Below, piece by piece: positions 21,903 through 33,771 of a stretch of 64,000 bases of DNA. Each line of letters opens with the position of its first letter. The stretch's first letter is position 1. This DNA is from Neoarius graeffei. Its lineage: Eukaryota > Chordata > Actinopteri > Siluriformes > Ariidae. The stretch is taken from positions 87,842,888 to 87,906,887 of the forward strand of contig NC_083571.1 of NCBI RefSeq assembly GCF_027579695.1, read 5' to 3'. The position numbers and the translations under genes were made by a program. The notes beneath the pieces are model-generated. The model was given only the letters and a program-made list of their open reading frames with translations. It was not told where the DNA came from and made no database searches.

Positions 21903-23504
21903 CAGTAGTGCTTGAAAGTTTGTGAACCCTTTAGAATTTTCTATATTTCTGCATAAATATGACCTAAAACATCATCAGATTTTCACACAAGTCCTAAAAG
22001 TAGATAAAGAGAACCCAGTTAAACAAATGAGGCAAAAATATTATACTTGGTCATTTATTTATTGAGGAAAATGATCCAATATTACATATCTGCGAGTGGC
22101 AAAAGTATGTGAACCTCTAGGATTAGCAGTTAATTTGAAGGTGAAATTAGAGTCAGGTGTTTTCAATCAATGGGATGACAATCAGGTGTGAGTGGGCACC
22201 CTGTTTTATTTAAAGAACAGGGATCTATCAAAGTCTGAGCTTCACAACACATGTTTGTGGAAGTGTATCATGGCATGAACAAAGGAGATTTCTGAGGACC
22301 TCAGAAAAAGCGTTGTTGATGCTCATCAGGCTGGAAAAGGTTACAAAACCATCTCTAAAGCATTTGGACTCCACCAATCCACAGTCAGACAGATTGTGTA
22401 CAAATGGAGGAAATTTAAGACCATTGTTACCCTCCCCAGGAGTGGTCGACCAACAAAGATCACTCCAAGAGCAATGAGTGTAATAGTAGGCGAGGTCACA
22501 AAGGACCCCAGGATAACTTCTAAGCAACTGAAGGCCTCTCTCACATTGACTAATTTTAATGTTTATGAGTCCACCATCAGGAGAACACTGAACAACAATT
22601 GTGTGCATGGCAGGGTTGCAAGGAGAAAGCCACTGCTCTCCAAAAAGAACATTGCTGCTCGTCTGCAGTTTGCTAAAGATCACATGGACAAGCCAGAAGG
22701 CCATTGGAAAAATGTTTTGTAGACGGATGAGACCAAAATAGAACTTTTTGGTTTAAATGAGAAGCGTTATGTTTGGAGAAAGGAAAACACTGCATTCCAG
22801 CATAAGAACCTTATCCCATCTGTGAAACATGGTGGTGGTAGTATCATGGTTTGGGCCTGTTTTGCTGCATCTGGGCCAGGACAGCTTGCCATCATTGATG
22901 GAACAATGAATTCTGAATTATATCAGTGAATTCTAAAGGAAAATGTCAGGACATCTGTCCATGAACTGAATCAAAAGAGAAGGTGGGTCATGCAGCAAGA
23001 CAATGACCCTAAGCACACAAGTTGTTCCACCAAAGAATGGTTAAAGAAGAATAAAATTAATGTTTTGGAATGGCCGAGTCAAAGTCTTGACCTTAATCCA
23101 ATCGAAATGTTGTGGAAGGACCTGAAGCGAGCAGTTCATGTGAGAAAGCCCACCAACATCCCAGAGTTGAAGCTGTTCTGTACGGAGGAATGGGCTAAAA
23201 TTCCTCCAAGCCAGTGTGCAGGACTGATCAAGTTACTGGAAACGTTTTGTTGCAGTTATGCACAAGGGGGTCACACCAGATACTGAAAGCAAATGTTCAC
23301 ATACTTTTGCCACTCACAGATGTAATATTGGATCATTTTCCCCAGTAAATAAATGACTAAGTATAATATTTTTGTTTCATTTGTTTAACAGGGTTCTCTT
23401 TATCTACTTTTAGGACTTGTGTGAAAATCTGATGATGTTTTAGGTCATATTTATGCAGAAATGTAGAAAATTCTAAAGGGTTCACAAACTTTCAAGCACC
23501 ACTG
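21903..23504 (+). mobile_element. Tc1/mariner element, family M4, near full length
   Basis: 1602 bp with termini CAGTAGTGCTTGAAAGTTTG and its inverse, bordered by TA. The transposase includes the paired-type helix-turn-helix (SGRPTKITPRA), then TDETKIELFG, GGSIMVWACF, QQDNDPKHT and LDLNPIEMLW, so the D, D, E residues are present. A TAG at 22720-22722 replaces a conserved Trp codon and a TGA at 22927-22929 cuts the frame again; it cannot make a full protein. Confidence 0.95.
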
Positions 23505-23506
23505 TA

Positions 23507-23990
23507 CACATGGTTAAAATGGCTCTTGTGCAATATACCTACTTACTTGTGCAATACTACCTGAGTAATACTGGTAATACTACCTCTGCAATACTTGCAC
23601 GTGCAATTCCACCTTTGTAATACACTTATGTTAACTGTATATCTGCAAACCGGTTAATTTATGCAAATTTGTAAATTTTTTATCTCTAAATTTGTAGTTT
23701 ATTTCTTTTTTGTATACTGAGTACTTTTGCACTACTTCACTGCCTTATTTTTTTCTCTTTATATATATTTTGCTGCTGTAATAATGTAAATTTTCCCCTT
23801 GCGAGATAATAAAAGGCTATCTTATCTCCTTCTTCTTCTTCTTAGTTTCAGCGCGCTCGGATACCACAAACTAGTTTCCCCCATTCTTCACGGTCATCCA
23901 TGATGGTTTCAATTCCTTGATATTTTAGTCTCCAGGTTTAGTCCAGGACAGTCTAAGTTGTTGTCTAGGAATAAAACTTTCTGGGATCTA
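23507..23990. repeat. LINE 3' tail-like sequence and spacer
   Basis: The part around 23560-23825 has TGCACTACTTCACTGCC, GCTGCTGTAATAATG and ends AATAAAAGGCTATCTTATC, as in 3' tails of fish CR1/L2-type LINEs. No coding part. 23826-23990 is unassigned. Confidence 0.45.
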
Positions 23991-24086
23991 CATCCACAAT
24001 TCCGAAAAAAAAAAAGAGTTCGGACGATGTGTAAAACATAAATAAAAACAGAATGCGATGGTTTGCAAATCATGGAAACAAATAGT

Positions 24087-24452
24087 GAGGGTGGCACAGT
24101 GGTGTAGTGGTTAGCACTGTTGGCCTCACAGCAAGAAGGTCCTGGGTTCAAGCCCAGCGGCTGACGAGGGCCTTTCTGTGGAGTTTGCATGTTCTCCCCG
24201 TGTCCGCATGGGTTTCCTCCGGGTGCTCCGGTTTCCCCCACAGTCCAAAGGCATGCAGGTTAGGCTAATTGGTGGCTCTAAATTAACCGTAGGTGAGAGT
24301 GTGAATGGTTGTTTGTCTCTGTGTCAGCCCTGCGATGACCTGGCAACTTGTCCAGGGTGTACCCCACCTCTCGCCCATCGTCAGCTGGGAAAGGCTCCAG
24401 CTTGCCTGCAACCCTGTAGGACAAGATAAATGGCTATAGATAATGGGTGGAT
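24087..24452 (+). mobile_element. SINE S, GGATGG-tail subfamily
   Basis: Target duplication GGAAACAAATAGT at 24074-24086 and 24453-24465, inside element M1. Confidence 0.95.
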
Positions 24453-24906
24453 GGAAACAAATAGTACAAAGGCAACATTTCAAATGCCAAAACTGAGAAA
24501 TATATGTTCATTTTGAATTTGATGCCAGCAACACGATTCAAAAAAGTTGTGACAGGGTGTTTATGACTGTGTTTCATCACCTCACGTTTGGGAACAAGGG
24601 AGACCATTTGCTATAGTTTTGAAAGTGAAATGTTGCCCCATTCTTGCCTGAAATACAATTTCAGTTGCTCAAGGAGTTCAGGGTCTCCTTTGCCATCTTT
24701 TGCAGTTTATGATGCACCAAATGTTTCAGTAGGAGGTCTGGATTGCAGGCAGGCCAGTTTAGCACCCGGACTCTTTTACTATAGGGACATACTGTTGTAG
24801 TATATGCAGAATGCACTTTGGCATTGTCTTGCTGAAATAAGCAAGCCCTTCCTTGAAAAAGATGTCGTCTGGATGGTAGCATGTTTCTCCAAAACCTGTA
24901 TATATC

Positions 24907-25236
24907 TGTAGCAGTTTGTAGGAGTGGGAGGAGCACAGAAGACGGCAGGCCAGAACTGAGTTTCGTAACTCTTTTTTTAAATTTTGACACTTTTCAGTTG
25001 TCTCTGCACACTCTCGTTCGTACACACACACACACACATGCGCACACACATCAGGTGTCTGGTCGGGAAGAGAGCTCCTCCTCTGCTCTCGCTCTCTCCT
25101 TAAATAGGGCGCGGTCACTGGGGAAGACACACAAACACACGTTAATCGACATCAGGTGCAGTGATTCTGCCACTTACCTTCCCTGACTCCGCCCTCCGGT
25201 CACAGACCGACGCTTGACCATGCCCCCACTACCACA
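24907..25236 (-). repeat. 3' LTR of the Gmr1-like element
   Basis: 330 bp, TG...CA on the minus strand. It has a short CA-repeat and one further segment absent from the other LTR. Confidence 0.93.
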
Positions 25237-25275
25237 TACCCCCACCGCCCGACTCAGGCCGGGCGGCCGTCCGGC

Positions 25276-27987
25276 CTACAGCCGACTCCCCCCCCCCCCT
25301 TGACGGGAGAGGAAGTCCGCCATGACCATCTGTGCCCCCGGCCTGTGGATCACCTTGAAGTTAAAGGGTTGGAGTGCCAGATACCAATGGGTGATCCGCG
25401 CATTGGCATCCTTCATGCGGTGGAGCCACTGGAGGGGCACGTGGTCCGAACAGAGGGTGAAAGGGAATCCCAGCAGGTAGTAACGGAGGGCAAGGACCGC
25501 CCACTTGATCGCCAGGCACTCTTTTTCAATGGTGCTGTAGCGCCCCTCACGCACTGACAGCTTCCTACTGATGTACAGCACTGGGCGGTCCTCCCCCTCC
25601 ACCTCCTGGGACAAAACAGCCCCCAGCCCTCTGTCCGATGCATCCGTCTGTAATATAAAGGGGAGAGAAAAGTCAGGGGAGTGTAACAGTGGCCCCCCAT
25701 ACAGTGCAGCCTTCACCTCAGAGAAAGCCCGCTGGCACTGCTCCGTCCACTGGACCGGATCTGGTGCCCCCTTTTTAGTGAGATCAGTCAGCGGGCTGGT
25801 GATGTCCGAATAATTAGGTATAAACCTACAATAGTAGCCAGCCAGCCCCAGGAACTGTCTCACCCCCTTTTTGGTCTTGGGCCTCGGGCAGGCCGCAATT
25901 GCTGCTGTCTTGTTAATTTGGGGACGCACCTGCCCGTTGCCCAAGTGGAAGCCCAGATACCATACTTCCACCCGCCCAATCGCACACTTCTTCGGGTTGG
26001 CTGTGAGACCCGCTCGCCTCAGCGACCTAAGGACGGCCCTCAGATGTTGTAGGTGCTGTGGCCAGTCATTACTATAGATAATGATGTCATCTAAGTATGC
26101 GGCCGCGTAGGTGGCGTGGGGGCGGAGGACCCTATCCATCAGCTGCTGGAACGTAGCAGGTGCCCCAAACAGCCCAAAAGGAAGTGTGACAAATTGGTGT
26201 AAGACAAACGGTGTGGAAAAGGCCGTTTTTTCTCGGGATAATGGAGTCAAGGGGATCTGCCAATAACCCTTTGTCAAATCCAGTGTTGAGTAAAAGCGAG
26301 CCATGCCTAGTCGATCGAGCAACTCATCAATACGAAGCATTGGGTACGCGTCGAATTTAGACACCGCGTTGACTTTTCTATAGTCTACACAGAACCGGAC
26401 CGACCCGTCAGCCTTGGGTACCAAGACCACCGGGCTGCTCCAGTCACTGTGGGACTCCTCGACGATGCCCATTTCGAGCATGGCCTCGAGTTCTTCCTGA
26501 ACCACTTTTTTCTTGTGTTCGGGTAGCCGGTAAGGGCGGCTGCGCACTACGACCCCCGGGGGCATCTCAGTGTGGTGCTCTATGAGGTCGGTGCGGCCGG
26601 GCAGGGGCAAGAACACGTCCGAAAATTCGGTCTGCAACTGGGCAACCTCCGCGAGTTGGGTCGGGGAGAGGTGGTCTCCACAGGGGACCGGAGAGGTACG
26701 CGATGCCAATGTTCCCTTTTGAACCTCCGGCCCCAGCTCCGCCTTCTCCGGAACCACCAACACCAACGCCATGGGGACCTCCTCGTTCCAGAGTTGGAGT
26801 AGATTGAGGTGGTAAATCTGTAGCGCCCCACCCCTGTCCATTCGCCTCACCTCATAGTCGACGTCCCCAACTCGCCGTGTGACCTCAAAGGGTCCTTGCC
26901 ACTTGGCGATTAATTTGGAGCTCGATGTGGGCAACAGTACGAGCACTTTATCTCCTGGTGCGAACTCCCTAAGGCACGTACCCTTGTTGTACAGGCGGGT
27001 TTGCTGTTCTTGAGCCTGCCGCAAATTCTCCTGGGTTAGGTGGGTGAGTGTGTGGAGTTTTGCGCGCAGGTCAATAATGTATTGAATCTCATTTTTACTT
27101 GGTGAAGGTCCCTCCTCCCAATTTTCTTGCAGCACGTCTAAAATGCCGCGCGGCTTACGCCCATATAACAATTCGAACGGGGAGAACCCTGTGGAGGCTT
27201 GTGGGACCTCTCGCACTGCAAATAACAAGGGTTCGAGCCATTTACCCCAATTACGTGCGTCCTCGCTTACGAATTTCTTAATTATATTTCTGAGGGTGCG
27301 ATTAAATCGTTCGACTAAACTGTCCATTTGTGGGTGATAAATGCTGGTGCGGATCGGCTTAATTCCTAATAACCCATACAGTTCATTCAGTGTTCGTGAC
27401 ATAAACGAGGTGCCTTGATCAGTCAGAATCTCTTTGGGGATTCCAACTTGGGAGATGACGCAGAAGAGCGCTTCCACAATACTGCGTGCTGAGATATTGT
27501 GAAGAGGCACTGCTTCCGGGTATCGCGTTGCATAGTCCACTAGAACTAATAAAAAGCAATACCCTCGTGTTGACCGATCTAATGGCCTGATGAGATCCAT
27601 CCCAATCCTTTTGAACGGGGTCTCGATTAATGGGAGAGGACGCAAAGGTGCTTTTGGAATGGCCGCTGGATTTAATAACTGGCATTCGCGGCATGCCGTA
27701 CACCACTTACGGACATTGCCGCGAATTCCTGGCCAATAGAACCGGGCCATTATTCGGGCTAGTGTTTTATCCTGCCCTAAGTGTCCAGCCATGGGATTAA
27801 AGTGAGCCGCCTGGAATACCAATTCCCGGCGGTTTTTTGGAATCAAAAGCTGCATGATTTGTTCTTTAGTCTGAGTGTCCTGCGTCACTCGGTATAATCT
27901 ATCCTTCATAATTGAGAAGTAGGGGAAGGACGGGGTGGCGTTTGGCTGGAGAGTTTGACCATCGATTACTCTCACTTGGTCAAACAC
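25276..27987 (-). CDS. pol: Pol-like frame of the Gmr1-like element (fossil)
   Basis: About 900 residues. The N-terminal third is integrase: an H2C2 zinc-binding region (HLGQDKT to CRECQ), then the catalytic core around MDLIRP and LTDQGTSF, then a C-terminal chromo/GPY-like part (KWQGPFEV). Reverse transcriptase follows from about residue 470, with FCVDYRKVN and YLDDIIIYS, and RNase H from about residue 760, with QTDASDRG. In most Ty3/gypsy elements integrase comes last; this order is the hallmark of the Gmr1 group. Plus-strand frames here are shadows. Confidence 0.9.
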   Translation of the reverse strand: MFDQVRVIDGQTLQPNATPSFPYFSIMKDRLYRVTQDTQTKEQIMQLLIPKNRRELVFQAAHFNPMAGHLGQDKTLARIMARFYWPGIRGNVRKWCTACRECQLLNPAAIPKAPLRPLPLIETPFKRIGMDLIRPLDRSTRGYCFLLVLVDYATRYPEAVPLHNISARSIVEALFCVISQVGIPKEILTDQGTSFMSRTLNELYGLLGIKPIRTSIYHPQMDSLVERFNRTLRNIIKKFVSEDARNWGKWLEPLLFAVREVPQASTGFSPFELLYGRKPRGILDVLQENWEEGPSPSKNEIQYIIDLRAKLHTLTHLTQENLRQAQEQQTRLYNKGTCLREFAPGDKVLVLLPTSSSKLIAKWQGPFEVTRRVGDVDYEVRRMDRGGALQIYHLNLLQLWNEEVPMALVLVVPEKAELGPEVQKGTLASRTSPVPCGDHLSPTQLAEVAQLQTEFSDVFLPLPGRTDLIEHHTEMPPGVVVRSRPYRLPEHKKKVVQEELEAMLEMGIVEESHSDWSSPVVLVPKADGSVRFCVDYRKVNAVSKFDAYPMLRIDELLDRLGMARFYSTLDLTKGYWQIPLTPLSREKTAFSTPFVLHQFVTLPFGLFGAPATFQQLMDRVLRPHATYAAAYLDDIIIYSNDWPQHLQHLRAVLRSLRRAGLTANPKKCAIGRVEVWYLGFHLGNGQVRPQINKTAAIAACPRPKTKKGVRQFLGLAGYYCRFIPNYSDITSPLTDLTKKGAPDPVQWTEQCQRAFSEVKAALYGGPLLHSPDFSLPFILQTDASDRGLGAVLSQEVEGEDRPVLYISRKLSVREGRYSTIEKECLAIKWAVLALRYYLLGFPFTLCSDHVPLQWLHRMKDANARITHWYLALQPFNFKVIHRPGAQMVMADFLSRQGGGGSRL

Positions 27988-28005
27988 ATGCCGCAGAGTC
28001 TCGTC

Positions 28006-29276
28006 TCATGACTGCTCTAATGGGAAATCCGCAAGGGATTCCCCAATAGAAAGAGGAGGAGGAGCCTGCGGCTCCTCACTCTGACGCAGAGATGATGTAG
28101 ATGGCTCTGTGACAGCTGCTCCCGCCAATGCAACACCGGGACCTCCCCCTGTGGAACTACGGCAGGACCCACTCTTCATTAAATGACTCATTAATTCCCC
28201 AAATCCCGGCCAATCAGTCCCCAAAATTATCGAGTGGGTAAGGCGAGGATTAACCGCCGCCTTTACTCTAAATTTTTCCCCTCGAAAAAGAATGTGGACC
28301 GACACTAAAGGGTAGTTGTGAACATCCCCATGCACACACAACACCTTCACCAATTGTGCTCCCCCCAATGCCTCGTTTTGCACCAGGCTTTGGTGGATTG
28401 AGGTCTGATTACAGCCGGAGTCCACCAATGCCTGATATGTATCCCCTTGGACACTCACCGGTATGCAATACGCTCCGGCCCGATGGAGGGTGGCTCCTGC
28501 GCATCAGGGATCCGAACCACCGCGCCCACCTCCATTGCCGAGCACTGCTGTTGGAGGTGGTCCGGCTCCCCGCAGTGCCAGTAAAACGGCCCGGGCTTCG
28601 TCTCTGCACTGGAGCTCTGGGGCTCACTCACCTGAGGGGGGGGAGAGACAGACACAGAAGGGAGAAACGGGAGGGCACCGTGGGTGCGGCGGGCCGGCTG
28701 GAGTGGCGCCGGCCCCCGCCTCCGCGGTGGAGGAACGGGGCAAGGACGAGACACAGGAGGGGAGAGAGAGAGAGAGGAGAGGGAAGAAGAGGTTGTCTGC
28801 TGTCCTGCCGTCGGGACAGCCACCAAATGGTCCTCCGCCAGCTCGATGGCCTGATCCAGCGACGCCGGGCGGTGGCACTGGACCCACTCTGCGGTTCCTG
28901 CTGGTAGGCGAGCGATGAACTGCTCCAGTACCACCTGATCAATGATTCCCTCGGCGTCGTGGTTGTCGGCCCTCAACCACCGCCAGCAGGCATCCCGGAG
29001 TTGCTGGCCAAACGCGAACGGCCGGCCAACTTCCTCCAAGCTCAGAGTGCGGAAGCGCTGTCGCTGCTGTTCAGGGGTGCGTCCCACATGCTGGAGGACG
29101 GCCCGACGGAGGTCCGCATAGACCAGTCGGTGGGGAGCTGTAGTGCGGCCAGCTGCACCTTGCCCGTTAGCAGGGGGAGGAGGCGTGCCACACGCTGTTC
29201 CACTGGCCAGCCCGAGGCCTCTGCTACCTGCTCAAGGAGCGTGAGGAAGGTCGTCATGCGGGCCCATCTTTGTTAG
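28006..29276 (-). pseudogene. gag: Gag and protease region of the Gmr1-like element (fossil)
   Basis: The side nearer pol carries a retropepsin-like motif (ALVDSGCNQTSIH). Farther upstream there is a CCHC knuckle (CGEPDHLQQQC) and a helical, proline-rich gag-like part. The region is broken and I do not offer a joined product. Confidence 0.75.
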
Positions 29277-29519
29277 GGGGAGGGGGGAGGGCCCGCGGCG
29301 GTGGAGGTGGTGGACCCCGCCGACGCGAGGAGGTGCCAGAACGCCTGTCGATCTTCCTGCTGTGCCAACACCAGGGCCTCGAACCATTGCTCTTGCTCCT
29401 CCCGGAGGGTGACTAGCGCCTGGTGCTGGCTCTGCTGGGCCATGGACCAGGTCAGCGAAAGGGGAGGACTCCATGGGGCTGTTCTTCTTCTGCGCTCCAG
29501 TCCTGGGTTTCGACACCAC

Positions 29520-29809
29520 TGTAGCAGTTTGTAGGAGTGGGAGGAGCACAGAAGACGGCAGGCCAGAACTGAGTTTCGTAACTCTTTTTTTTAATTTTGA
29601 CACTTTTCAGTTGTCTCTGCACACTCTCATTCGTGCGCACACACATGAGGTGTCTGGTTGGGGAGAGAGCTCCTCCTCTGCTCTCGCTCTCTCCTTAAAT
29701 AGGGCGCGGTCACTGGGGAAGACATACAAACACACGTTAATCAACATCAGGTGCAGTGACTCCGCCCTCCGGTCACAGACCGACGCTTGACCATGCCCCC
29801 GCTGCCACA
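29520..29809 (-). repeat. 5' LTR of the Gmr1-like element
   Basis: 290 bp, TG...CA on the minus strand, with a TATTTAAGG promoter motif. It matches the 3' LTR and the solo LTR at 1831-2139. Confidence 0.93.
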
Positions 29810-30522
29810 ATATCATTCAATATTAATGATGCCTTCCCAGATAGATGTGCAAGCTACCCATGCCATGTTCGCTAATGCCCCCCATACCATCACAGATGTT
29901 GCCTTTTGAACTGTGTGCTGATAGCAAGCCGGATGGTTCTTCTTCTCTTTAGCCTGGAGGATGCGGTATCCATGATTTCCAAAAGAATTTCAAAATTCGA
30001 TTTGTCAGACTACAGGACAGTTTTCCACTTTGCCTCAGTCCATTGTAAAAGAGCTCAGGCCCAGAGAAGGTGTCGGTGTTTCTGGATACTCTTTATATTG
30101 GGTTTTGACTTGTATTTGTGGATGCAGTGATGAATTGTGCTCACAGATGATGGTTTTCTCAAGTGTTCCTGAGCCTATACAATGACTTCCACTACAGAAT
30201 CGTGTGTGTTTTAATGCAGTGTCATCTGAGGGCCTGAAGATCACAGGCATCCAATGTTGATTTTCAGCCTTGTCCCATGCATACAGAGATCTCTCCAGAT
30301 TTTCTGAATCTTTTAATGATATTTTGTATTGTAGATGATGTGAGCCCTAAATTCTTTGCAATTTTATATTAAGGAACGTTATTCTTAAATTGTTGCACTG
30401 TTTACTCACGCAGTCTTTCACAGAGCGGTGAAGCCCTCCCCATCTTTACTTCTGAGAGACTCAGCCTCTCTGGGATGCTCTTTTTATACCCAATTATGTT
30501 ACTGACGTGCTGCCAGTTAACC

Positions 30523-30867
30523 TCATCTCATCTCATTATCCCTAGCCGCTTTATCCTGTTCTACAGGGTTGCAGGCAAGCTGGAGCCTATCCCAGCTGAC
30601 TACGGGCGAAAGGCGGGGTACACCCTGGACAAGTCGCCAGGTCATCACAGGGTTGACACATAGCCACAGACAACCATTCACACTCACATTCACACCTATG
30701 GTCAATTTAGAGACTGTCGGGGAAACTGGAGCACCCGGAGGAAACCCACGCGGACACGGGGAGAACATGCAAACTCCGCACAGAAAGGCCCTGGTCGGCC
30801 ACGGGGCTCAAACCCGGACCTTCTTGCTGTGAGGTGACAGCACTAACCACTACACCAATGTGCCGCC
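30523..30867 (-). mobile_element. SINE S, GAGATGAGAT-tail subfamily, in M1
   Basis: CAGTTAACCT lies at both borders. About 25 bp of the body near GTCAATTTAGAG are missing compared with other copies. Confidence 0.93.
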
Positions 30868-31154
30868 ACCAGTTAACCTAATTAGGTTTTTTATTTGTTT
30901 GTTTTTTACATTACACAACTTTTCCAGTCTTTTGTTGCCCCTGTCCCAACTTTTTTGGAAACATATTGCTGGCACTAAATTCAAAATGAACCTATATATT
31001 TTCAAAAAACAATAAAAATTTCTCAGTTACATTTGATATGTTGTCTTTGTACTATTTTTAATGAAATATAGGATTTTCATGATTTGCAAATAGTCACATT
31101 ATGATTTTATTTACATTTTACACAGCATTCCAACTTTTTGGAACTGAGTTTGTA

Positions 31155-31314
31155 TTTACGGGTGTCCACTTGACCTAAAAGCAATAAATAAATAAAGTAG
31201 TATAATTTCTTTATAAACTTTTCCTTGTTACAAAGGTGCTAGTGGTTCTTTCAAGGGTACATCTTTTGTAACATTATGTATCCTTCACCTGGAACCAATG
31301 AATATACAGTCGTA
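31155..31314. other. Short unassigned spacer
   Basis: AT-rich, between two Tc1-type elements; nothing recognised. Confidence 0.3.
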
Positions 31315-31679
31315 CGCTATATTGCCCAAAGTACTGTATGTGGACACCTGACAATCCCATATGTGCTTTGTTGAACACCCCATTCCAGGTTTAGTCCCAC
31401 TTTTGCTATTATAATAACCTCCACTCTTCAAGGAAGGCTTTCCACGAGATTTTGGAGTGTGGCTGCGGGGATTTGTGATCATTCAGCTACAAGAATACTC
31501 GTGAGGTCAGGTACTGATGTTGGTGAGGAGGTCTGTGTTCCAGTTCATCCCAAAGGTGTTCAGTGGGGTTGAGGTCAAGAGTCTGTGCAGAACAACCTTG
31601 ACAAATCATGTCTTCATGGAGCTCACTTTGTACATGGGGGCAATGTCATGCTGGAACATGTTGAGGCCTTTTAGTTCCA

Positions 31680-32040
31680 TTCATCCATCCCCACTTATCC
31701 TGTGCAGGGTCACGGGCAAGCTGGCGCCTATCCTAGCTGACTGTGGGCAAGAGGCAGGGTACACCCTGGACAAGTCACCAAATCATCGCAAGGCTGGCAC
31801 ATAGAGACAAACAACCATTCACACTCACGTTCACACCTACGGTCAATTTAGAGCCACCACTTAGCCTAACTTGCATGTCTTTGGACTGTGGGGGAAATCG
31901 GAGCACCTGGAGGAAATCCATGCAGACACGGGGAGAACATGCAAACTCCACACAGAAAGGCCCCCATCGGGCACTGGGCTCGAACCCAGAACTTTCTTGC
32001 TGTGAGGCGACAGTGCTAACCACTACACCATCCTGCCACC
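31680..32040 (-). mobile_element. SINE S, GGATGG-tail subfamily
   Basis: Target duplication CCTTTTAGTTCCA at 31667-31679 and 32041-32053. Confidence 0.95.
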
Positions 32041-32391
32041 CCTTTTAGTTCCAGTGAAGGGAAATTGTAATGCTACATCATATAAATACATTATATACAA
32101 TAATTACATAGCTTTGTTGAATACTTGATTCTGATTGGTCAATTATGACATTGCATAGTCTGTTGTTTCTAAATAGAAAACCACTGCTATGAATAAAAAA
32201 ACGTTGCTGTGTCCACAGTTCTGATCAGTGTTAGGAGGAGCATGTCCAATTTTAGCAAGCCCCAGAAAGTAGTTTGGTAAATTTTGTTGTTTTAGCTCAT
32301 TCACGACACCCTGTGGCAAAAAACATTACTCCATCAGAAAACACCACAGAAGATTTTTCTAATATTAATTTTAATTTTCAGTTTAATGTGA

Positions 32392-32760
32392 GGCGGCACG
32401 GTGGTGTAGTGGTTAGCGCTGTCGCCTCACAGCAAGAAGGTCCTGGGTTCGAGCCCCGGGGCTGGCGAGGGCCTTTCTGTGTGGAGTTCGCATGTTCTCC
32501 CCGTGTCCGCGTGGGTTTCCTCCGGGTGCTCCGGTTTCCCCCACAGTCCAAAGACATGCAGGTTAGGTTAACTGGTGACTCTAAATTGACCGTAGGTGTG
32601 AATGTGAGTGTGAATGGTTGTCTGTGTCTATGTGTCAGCCCTGTGATGACCTGGCGACTTGTCCAGGGTGTACCCCGCCTTTCGCCTGTAGTCAGCTGGG
32701 ATAGGCTCCAGCTTGCCTGCGACCCTGTAGAAGGATAAAGCGGCTAGAGATAATGAGATG
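32392..32760 (+). mobile_element. SINE S, GAGATGAGAT-tail subfamily
   Basis: Target duplication AGTTTAATGTGA on both sides. One of the best preserved copies; a frame at 32274-32738 through it is not a gene. Confidence 0.96.
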
Positions 32761-33134
32761 AGTTTAATGTGAATTATAATGATAAGGCTACATTATCCTT
32801 TACTTGTGTGAGTCCAAATTTGTGGCAACAGTTTGGGGAAGGAAAAACATACAGTATGGGCATGATGGTAAGGTATCCACAGACTTTTGGCCATATGGTG
32901 TATACCTTTAAAAAGAATTTAAGTTACATAATGACCAGAAGGCCCACCAATATATCTATAAAGCTTTACACTAAAAGCTGATTAAAGGACACTTTATATG
33001 CATCTTCCCTAGTAAAAAGATACATATTGATGGTACAACAGATGTTCCCTTGATGTACCACCCTGGTGCCAAGAAAAATAGATATTAGTCCTCTTAATTT
33101 CTGGTTGAAATATTCTAAGAAAAGGTTTTATGGG

Positions 33135-33489
33135 CGGTGGCACGGTGGTGTAGTGGTTAGCACTGTCACCTCACAGCAAGAAGGTTTTGGGTTTGAGACC
33201 AGCGGCCAACGGGAGCCTTTCTGTGTGGTGTTTGCATGTTCTTCCCGTGTCTGTGTGGGTTTCATCCAGGTGCTCCGGTTTCCCCCACAGTCCAAAGACA
33301 TGCAGGTTAGGCTAATTGGTGGCTCTAAATTGACTGTAGGTGTGAATGAGTTGTCTGTCTCAATGTGTCAGCCCTGTGATGATCTGGTGACTTGTCCAGG
33401 GTGTACCCCGCCTCTCGTCCATAGTCAGCTGGGATAGGCTCCAGCTTGCCCGCAACCCTGCACAGGATAAGCGGTTACAGATAATGGAT
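33135..33489 (+). mobile_element. SINE S, GGATGG-tail subfamily
   Basis: Target duplication GGTTTTATGGG at 33124-33134 and 33490-33500. Confidence 0.95.
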
Positions 33490-33771
33490 GGTTTTATGGG
33501 CTGATCTGTTGGAACCTTTTCTCCTCACAGTTTTATAACATTCTAAATGCAAATCTTGAAGTTATGAAGAATCTGATTCTTGTTTCTTGTTAATGACACA
33601 AATATTGGTCTAAACCAGTGTGATTTAGTTGGTAACACTTGTTCCAGAAACCTTGAGTCTAGAGACTTTTTGTAAAGAATAATCAATCAATAATTAACAT
33701 AACCAGGTTTACAGTGTTTTACAGTAGGGAAATCCTAAAACACTTCTGGACTCTGCCATGTCAGTTTTGAA

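Larger units (their letters stand above)
24907..29809 (-). mobile_element. Ty3/gypsy LTR element of Gmr1-like type, integrase before reverse transcriptase
   Basis: 4903 bp on the minus strand, with LTRs at both ends and the 5-bp target duplication ATATC (24902-24906, 29810-29814). Parts in transcription order are a 5' LTR, a TGG-starting primer-binding-like site, a gag region with a CCHC knuckle, a retropepsin-like region, integrase, reverse transcriptase, RNase H, a polypurine stretch and a 3' LTR. The two LTRs differ by about 3% in substitutions plus two short indels, so the copy is old but not ancient. Pol is one long frame; the gag side looks broken, with a few breaks overall. It sits inside the Tc1-type element M1 and so is younger than it. 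Confidence 0.93.
23991..31152 (-). mobile_element. Tc1-type element M1, split by two SINEs and an LTR element
   Basis: About 1.5 kb once the insertions are set aside. It is flanked by TA at 23989-23990 and 31153-31154. Minus-strand remnants include LPSRRHLFQGRACLFQQDNA and RVRVLNWPACNPDL (24990-24661), and a start region with GGGTATAAAAAGAGCATCCC on the minus strand near 30475-30495. It is the same family as 49289-50256. Heavily decayed. Confidence 0.85.
31315..32900 (-). mobile_element. Decayed Tc1/mariner element M3 with two SINEs
   Basis: Termini CTATATTGCCCAAAG and CTTTTGGCCATATGG are inverse repeats and lie against TA. 31380-31670 is the antisense of a Tc1 transposase region (CATCCCAAAGGTGTTCAGTG). 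Little remains besides the ends and this part. Confidence 0.75.

Noticed and set aside
28356-28907. Plus-strand open frame of 183 codons
   Set aside because: Antisense of the gag region of the LTR element; GC-rich shadow.
32274-32738. Open frame of 154 codons
   Set aside because: SINE-derived (head and body read through), not a protein gene.
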